Positions 53,601 to 62,600 of a stretch of DNA of 64,000 bases are shown here, in pieces. A model generated the notes under the pieces. That model made no database searches and was not told the origin of the DNA. It saw nothing but the letters and a program-made list of their open reading frames with translations. The stretch is taken from positions 6,884,062 through 6,948,061 of the forward strand of contig CM055905.1 in NCBI GenBank assembly GCA_029582155.1, given 5' to 3'. Source of the stretch: Panopea generosa (lineage: Eukaryota; Mollusca; Bivalvia; Adapedonta; Hiatellidae). How positions within the stretch are numbered: the first letter of the stretch is position 1; each line of letters begins with the position of its first letter. A program made the translations under genes and the position numbers.

Positions 53601-56600
53601 TATGCCAGTACACTGAATGCATATTATATTAATGAATGTCAGGGTATTTGTCACCGACAAAAATTAGGAATATAATGCTGAAATGGTGTATCTTTGCCTT
53701 TTTTATATGCAGTTACAGCAGTTTTGATTTTGGTTTCAAGAGGAATGTTCTTGTACAAAAATTTGGTTGTTTAATTTTAAATAATTTGAATTGTCAGTTT
53801 TAAGGTGTTAATATTAAATAACTTATAGACAATATATTTAATCATATTATATCAATAATGCAATAAAACAAAAAAGCAGTAAAATGAGTCAGTAGATCTT
53901 CACACCACAACAACACAAAAATACAGATTTAAAGTTTAAGATTGAGTCAAACTATGGGGGTATAAGTTCCTTTCTGTAACCCCTACCCCCACACTTCCCC
54001 CTCCCACTGTCATGAACTTTCTAATTTTGGTAGACGTTAGTATTCTTTCTATTAAACCAAAATTGAACTTTCTATATATTTTTTTGAAGAAATTAGTTAT
54101 TGTCAGAATTTTCTCAGTTTGGGAGACATAAGTTGCTTGACCGAACTTCCAACTGAACTTTCTGAATTTGGGAGAAAAAAAACAGTAGATGTTTCCTAAA
54201 CTGAATTTTCTCATTTTCTGCTTATCATAACTTTGTTATATAAGCTCATGAATGCATATCTACTTCAATGGCACTGTTAGGCACATAATGATTAATTATA
54301 ATACACATATACCCAGTTACATTACAAGGTGTCTTCTAATACCCATTATCATGCTTATCAATACAAATATTTGTAAATACAAATACTCAGAAAAATCAAT
54401 TCTTATTGATCAACTCATGACCTCTCTGACCTAATAAACATAATAGGGTGATTTTCAATATTGTAAGCTTATAAATTATCTTTTATTCTGACTGATAAAA
54501 ACTTAACGTTTTATTTGATATAATAAACATGAAAAAGGCAGTATATTAGGAACAAGAGGCCCAACAGGGTCTGAATCGCTCTATTTGAAATAAAATTGCC
54601 TGGATTTGTTTTTGGAAGTTCCCCTTAAATTGCCCTTATAAGCTCCTGGAATATCACCAACCCAAATTTAATCCAGGGACCCGGCTTCCAAAACCTTTGA
54701 GGGGACCACCAATTGCAATGTTACATGTAAAACATTTAAAGTCCAAGCCTGTAACCTTCAGAATAAATGTTTTTTCAAGTTTCCCTTAAAATATGCTTAT
54801 AAGCCCTGTGTCAGGGGGCTTTGTGGATAATCCTTAAAGGCTTTAAAGATAGTCATATCAACAACAAAAAATTCTATGTTACTCATATCATCAGAGTTCA
54901 TCTGTCTAATCCTCCATTAACAGCATCACATCTGTATAATTCACTATCAGTGTTGTTGTTTTTTCTCACCTTTTTGGGGTTCAAAGTTTGGTCCCATTCC
55001 CCTCACCAAAACGTTTTTATCCCTAATGTCAAAAAACAATTCTGCTCTACTTTTTTTTAGTTTTATGTTTAACAGTTAAACAATGCAGAACAGAGACGTT
55101 GACCTGTAAATTGTTTCAAACATACATACTTATGATTTGTATGGTTTTGATTATCATAACGACACGATTTTCCTATACTGAAGGGACACGCTCCAAATCC
55201 CGCCAACCCCACCCCCACCACCCACACAAAAAAAACAACCCAGTCTGTTGTAATTCTTAATCTTTTTATCTTTTTAACAGTTTAGAGTAAATGGTTAATA
55301 TCAACGAAACATTACATAGGTTTTATTATTATACTACAAATAATATTATCTAACAATGCTTTATATTATATAATATACTCAATAGATATTTTTTTAATTT
55401 AAACTATATTGAGAATAACTGACTTGGATCAAAAAGACATTTTCTATATACATTTGGAAATCAAACTGTGGTCCTACATTGGAGCAAAGAAAGGTTGTAA
55501 GACAGCCTGCTGACTCAATTTTATCATGTTTATCATAAATCCTTTGTTATATGTTACACATTTAAACCTCTAAGTACTAGGTACATCATTTTTAGTCTGG
55601 TGACTCTGGTCTTTGCAAAATATTAGATAAATATATAAACAGACTTGCCAGGCTTAGGCCCTGTAAGTGTGTGTCAGTATGGGTAATAGTATTGACACAG
55701 TGTCACTGCTGGGATTAGAATTCCGATACATTGAATATTTTTAATATTAACTAAAAATCTGTCTGTCGACACAAATTACTTCACTTTTGATCGTAAGCCA
55801 ATTTTATTTACCAATTTTAATTTATCAAAAATTTAAGTTAAAAAGGGGCCAGAATTTGTGTCAAATTTTACCATCATTGACAAATTTCAACAAGTACATA
55901 CAAAATATTAATTATATACGCAGACAATTCAAAAGTTATTGATTGGAAACCATTTTTTTGCGTTGGATGGATGAACGGACAGACAGACAGACAGGGGTAT
56001 CACGTAATGCCCCTTCGCCATTGTTTGAATGGCAGGGCATAAAAACCAATCCTCAATATGTTGTGTGACCAATGTACACATGTATATACACTGATGGTTT
56101 CAGAATATTCAATGTACATCCAATGGCACCTAGAGAGAATTCACGTTTTGGGACTTCCAACATTATGATGTGATTCAGAAGTTAAAATTTCAGAACTTTA
56201 CAAGGCTTCTGTTTCACCAAAAGTTTTATTTAAATTGTCTTAAAAACTGAACTTAATTTTGACTGGTTACTTTATTAATATTCTTTAACCAATGTCAATG
56301 AAACCCAATGCGGTTTATCTGGAGCCAATCTAAAATCATAATCTCCTGGATGCTTTTCTTAAGATTTAAGTTTTTAAGTATATGAGTATTTTAGACCATG
56401 GACTGAATGAAAATATTGATTGTTTGCCGCTTCAGGTCAACCCATAACAGTGCCACCGGTCAGACACTCCCTCCCCCTAACCCCACAGAGTTTCCACATC
56501 AGAAAGTGACAGATTTTTGTAGTTGCAGAAGTGTTTAAGACAAGAAATTCATCATTTACATCATTTTTTTAGTTTACACCCAAGAAATTATGTTTATTAT

Positions 56601-59600
56601 CTGTACACCTTAATAGTACCAACACCAAGTTATACCTTAGCCAGCTCTTTGGCCACATCTGCACGTGCAAACAGCTCCTCGCAGAATCTGGGTATGATTC
56701 CAATGTCCTCACCATGGCCCATTATACTGAAATATCAACAACAAAAAGTCAGCTAGGGTTCAGGAATAAGAGTTCTGAAATACTTTATATACCTAGGTCC
56801 AATATGCCAATCCATGGACCAATAACTGGGCTAATATGAAACAATTTTTAGTACCATTATACCTGTCTATGGCATTGTAACATGAAAAACACCATGAAAT
56901 TGTCATTGAATGTTTTCTTAAAAAGGGGAAAGAAAGGGGGGAGATTTAAAATATATTATATATATATTTTTTTTATATTAAAATAAAAAGAGTTGGGACG
57001 GTATGAAAATTCGGGGGCGTGCGGTCGGGGATGATAATCAAGCAATTAATTTATTATGGCCTTATCCACCCAGTTAGGAGAAATATGAAAGGTCAAAAGG
57101 TCAAAGAATGAGTTACACTTCATGAATTTTACAGGAACAGAATGGAAAAAGGCAAAGAAACGAAGTCAATATTTAAACGTGACTACTTCTAAAGTCACAA
57201 ATTTCAAACATAAACTGCTGGCAATATATTCAATCACCTAAACATGGACTGGTTATAAAGATTAAACAATCACAATGGAGGGGAAATGGTCGGTACTGGA
57301 CTGGTTTAGATTTCACTAGAGCTGTGATAATAAATATTTGTAAGTCAATTATTACTAAGCAAAATCAATATTTAATCAGGCGGAAGACGGCTCAAGAGGA
57401 TGAATGTGGGTTGAGAAAGCAATAAACATTGTAAAGCACAATACATTTACATCAAAGTTTTGTAACAATAGCTGCTGCAGTAAATGTTAATATGCTATTC
57501 TTAAATGACGAAAAAAAAATTAAAACTGTTCCAAGGTTACAAGGTATATTGTCCCACAATTATAAGACTGGAATTGACTTTAAATTTTACATAACTAGAA
57601 ATGTGTCTGTTGACACCAATGCCTCCTCTGCTATTGAGTGAAAACCACTTTTGTACTGAAAAATCAAAAAAGGGTCATAACTCCAGTAAAAATTTGCCTG
57701 ACGTTAACAAATATAAATTATATTTTATAATTAAACATCTTCAAATCAAATATTATTTAAATACAAAGAAGTGAAGTTATTGTTAGGAAACCAATTTTTT
57801 ACCTTGGACAGACAAACAGGACCCCTTCACAATTCTTTGTATGGTGGGGCATAATTTCTTTTTACATACCAGTATATAAATATGTATATTGTAACCAGCT
57901 GACCTATTAAGGACTCCTCAATCATCACAAACAATGTACACCCTAATATGTTTGCAAACAGTACCATTGAGGTGAACAGAAAATTTGAATGTTAAGCATT
58001 ATTTTTATGCCACTGTGGGTTAACAGACAGTCAGTTAACCTAACCACTGTTTCCTGGGTTCCTGTAAGATCAACCAGTACTCAAGCACACTTCACAAGTA
58101 ACTGATAACTTTCCCACTTGAATAAGTGGTTAGAGATTAATGACAATGAGATGCAATGTCAGATATAAATCATCACCAAGACTGTGGTCAGGAAGGGATT
58201 CAAACTCACAACTCATAGTAGATGGGTTACCAACTGAGCCAACCAGACCCTCTGCTTTTGATGACATAAACAGCAAGGTATGAGTAAATGATTACAAATG
58301 GTAATAGCATTTTATGGAGCTGTCAATACATTATACAAGATAATACTTCACAAGCGACGGGTATTACGCTGACATGACCGACCCTATTGACTGTTCTCCC
58401 CGTGCCAGGATGAATAAGGAATAAAAGCCGTATTGACAGATTATGACTGCTTACAATAACAATTTATGGCAAAATGGAGAAACCAATAAAAAATCTTTTA
58501 TCATCTCCTATCTTCAAAGTTATACAAGTTTTCAATGAACCGGTATTTAATTTCGATGGTCATTGTATGTGAAAAGCTATTTAACAAAATAAATTTGCTG
58601 ATTTTGTAATAAACTTCAATGATATATGAATGAAATACTAGTTGTTTAACTTCAATCTTGCTGTATTTTTAATATTCAAGTGTATATATGTTGTTTTTTA
58701 ATATTAGATGCAGTCTCCCACAAAGGCTATTGAGATATTTCTTAAATATTTATGTTTCTTTTAAATACTTCGAAAGTTGTACTTGGGCATGTATTTCACA
58801 AAGTTAATACCAGTCTGTGCCAAAAACTTTTCACTACTTTTTCTATAGTCCTTTGGACTAGAAACTTTCCAAAATCACAGTCAGATTTTTAAATCTTATA
58901 GTCCATAAACAACAGACAACCTACAATCTACATTAAGTTTCATTTTCTAAATTTCCATCATTGTATTCAGTTTCAGCAACGAAACTTCATAAACGCCTCC
59001 TAAAATCTTGCTCAGATTGTTTGATTTGAATATAAGTCATAGATATAGTCAGACTACACATTTTGAAAAACTTTTGTAGTCTGGTTAAAAATAGCATCGA
59101 CTGGGTCTCAGACTAGATCTATTTTTCGCAGACTGTAAATACATACATGTATAAATCATGACTGGCTGATAAATATTCTTTCATTATAATCAGAACAATA
59201 ATATTACAAATTTATATGCCGTACCTATAGCTTTTCCCGGAGCCTGTCTGTCCGTATGCGAACAAACATGTGTTGTAACCCTCGAATGCCTTTCCCAGAA
59301 GTGGTCTGGCGAGTGCACAGTATACGTGCTCCTGTGAGGCATACCCAGGCTCTTTTTCATCAAATGATGAGAATGAAAAGTCATATGCGAATCTGTGAAA
59401 GGCACCGGAGTCAGTTTTCACACTTGTCTCATTGCCATTCATGGACACCACATTCCGCACGCTGTTGAATGACAATTCCCTGTAACACACAAAAGTGATG
59501 GTCAAACAAATAGAAATTATACATACATATACAGGTTCTCCACAGGAAGGAATGCAGCCAGTTTTGCCAACAGTAACAGAAACTTAATTATAAAAAATTC

Positions 59601-62600
59601 TGAATTTAAATGACAGACAATAATTTGCTAACAATAATTCCCTAACAAATACGAAGGATGGACAATAATCTCCTAATTAAATACAAAGTACAAACAATAA
59701 TTTCCTAATTAAATACAAAGTACCAACAATAAGTTCCTCATTAAATACAAAGAACAGACTAATTTCCTAATCCATGACTCTTCCTCTCACTTTTGGCATT
59801 GGGGTCAGGGCCCCTGACTTTGGGAAAATTAGGGTTATTGCTAAAGAAACTGGGAAAATTACATAGCACAGGTTCCTTCAATAAATGTAACAATCTGTGT
59901 GTGGAGTATATTAAATGTATAAAAAATGTGATGTTCTTGTAGAAGACAACATTAAAATCATAATATTAAAACTTCTCCAAACTTTTCCCCCAAATATTTC
60001 TTTTGGTTTCTTTGCATTTAGATATTGGATATTGGACTTTGGACTGGGAAAAAAGGGGACTATTTGCCATTGGGAATGGGGCAGAAAAACAGCCCCAAAA
60101 ATGGGCAAACAAGTGCCCGGTAATCAAATACAATTTTAAGACAGACAAAACACATTCCATTTAAATACTTTAGGAGTGGATAGATAATAATTTCAAAGGA
60201 CAGACAAAAATGTACAAACTTCAAGATGGAACATGGAATAAACCAGGATTCATTTATGTCAAATGATTGGTTTTAAGAGCCCCGATTGAAAACAATGTCA
60301 GACAATTCAATTATCAACAGATGACACCATCTTCACACCTAAATAAGGACAAGCCTTCCATATATGACACCTTCCATTAAAACCATCATCAATGTCACTA
60401 TGATTGAGGTGATCTATAACTGCAGAGTAGGAAGCCTCAAAGCTGTAATGTCAACACCTTTTTTAACACATATTACTTACTGACAGCACAGTTGGTGTTA
60501 ACTAAAATAATAGTGGCATATTTTATGTAGCAAATGTTCAACTCATGTTTAAATGTTTGTTGTTTTTTTCCCTTAAAAATCTTTCAATCGTTCCTTTCAC
60601 TATATATAGACATGTATATTTGAGCTCAAATTGTAAATGCTGCTGCAGACAGGTCTACAATATATGGATTGTCAGATTCATATGCAGTTACCACACAGTG
60701 TCTAGATTTATCTTTATATACCGACACTGGGCTGAATGATTCTTAGAATAGAACTACTCTCAAGGATGAGTATCACCCCTGTTTTAAAACATACAATTTT
60801 AGTGTTGTTTTTTGGTTTTAAGGGGAGTGAATAGTGGGGGAGGGGGGTGGGGGTCCTTTCAATAGGGTAAAAATACATTGTTATGATGAAAATGGAGAAA
60901 TGTTAAAAAACAATTTACAGGACTGGTCAACATAGATTTATTATATGTATTTATAGCTGCTTACTGTTAAGAACTAGTATTAAAATCCATTAAAAAAAAA
61001 TAAAAATTAAGTTTGAGTGGATTTTTTTTTTACATTACAGAGGAAAAACATGTTTTGGCAAAGGAAATGTCAATGGGGCCAATCTTTGCCGATCCCACCC
61101 TGAATCCAATACTGAATATTTAACATGCCTTTAAAAAAGTACAGCATTACCCAAACAATAACAGCTTTAGGCATAAATATTAGACTGTCAATGTCAGTTT
61201 ATCAATTTTAAGCATTGATAAACAAAATCTTCATATACCAAAACTAACAACATGATTTTGTACTCCAGGCAATTTCTTAATTACATCATACAGATAAAAA
61301 CGATCTAAGAAAAAACAAAACAAGAAAACTATACATAGTAAAGTTACTAAAGTATAGGTAATGAATGTATTTATTTATAATTGGCACACTTCCCAGACTG
61401 TACTTAACAGATCATAAGATATAGAGATTATTGCATTCTTTAGTAGTAATTATTGGTAATGTGTTAGCATAATATTTCTACTGTTTTTATACCTGGTTAA
61501 GTACACATTGTCACAAATCAATATAATAAAAAAATTATTTATTTTTACTACTACTATATATTATCTTTTTCTAAAATCTAAAAATATACATGTTAACTTA
61601 ACATTTTAAAGAAAACATGAAATTGTATTCACTTTCATTTAATAATAAACATTCATGTGTGCAAAATCATTTGATATCATTCACAAGAGTGGAAACTTAA
61701 ATAAAAAGTTAAAAAAAGGTGCAGTCTAGTTCAATGATCTATGGTTGCAAAATAATTTGTGTTTCTAAAGACTTAGTATTAGCAGTGATATAAATGAATA
61801 TATTAAGTAACTCAGATATGATATGAGGAGGGAAGGACTTAGTCTAAGTTACAAGAACTTATGGTCCAATCTATTGGCTGTATACAAGTATACTTATTGG
61901 CAATAAATATTTTAAAAGTTATAAATGAATTGTGTGAAAAAAAACAAAATTTTTTTGATGATTCAGATTGCAATTATTATTCCATATTATCATATATTTA
62001 CCAGTATTCCAAATTAGTGTAGAATGTATGTTTTAGTCAATAAAATTATATATCTAAAATACACACACTTCGAGCATTAATAGAAAAGTTAAGTATGAAT
62101 AAGTCAGTCTATAAATTTTGTTACTGATTTACAGGTGTATATATAAATCTTTCTGTTTTACAAATAAGGGGTTTTCACAATGATAGAAAGAACAGCGTGA
62201 TACCTTTGACTGTACGGCCGGACTCTGACTGCAACTGTAACACTACAGCTGTCTTCACCATCCTCAGTGATCCCATCGTTAAATCCAAAATCGTATCTCT
62301 GTCTGTCCAGATGAACAACATTATAACACTCTGGTGTGCCCAGTAATTTTTCATCCAACGTGTGTCGTCGCAATGGTGTTCCATGGTGACGCACCTTCAT
62401 GTTTGGACTAGGGGTGTATAACCGCAATGATTCAAAATCCTTCTCTGTACTACCATGAGAGATTGCATACTGATAACCGACTCCCTTAACAGGGGTCCGA
62501 TCTACAATAACACCTTGACTTAGGCTGGAGGGGTTATTCTCTTTATCTGATTCACAATTAGCTCTTTTAGTATCCTTGGTAACAGATATATCCACGGAAA

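Noticed and set aside
59911-60160. Overlapping open frames on both strands
   Set aside because: They lie in the hAT-like remnant and show no protein similarity.
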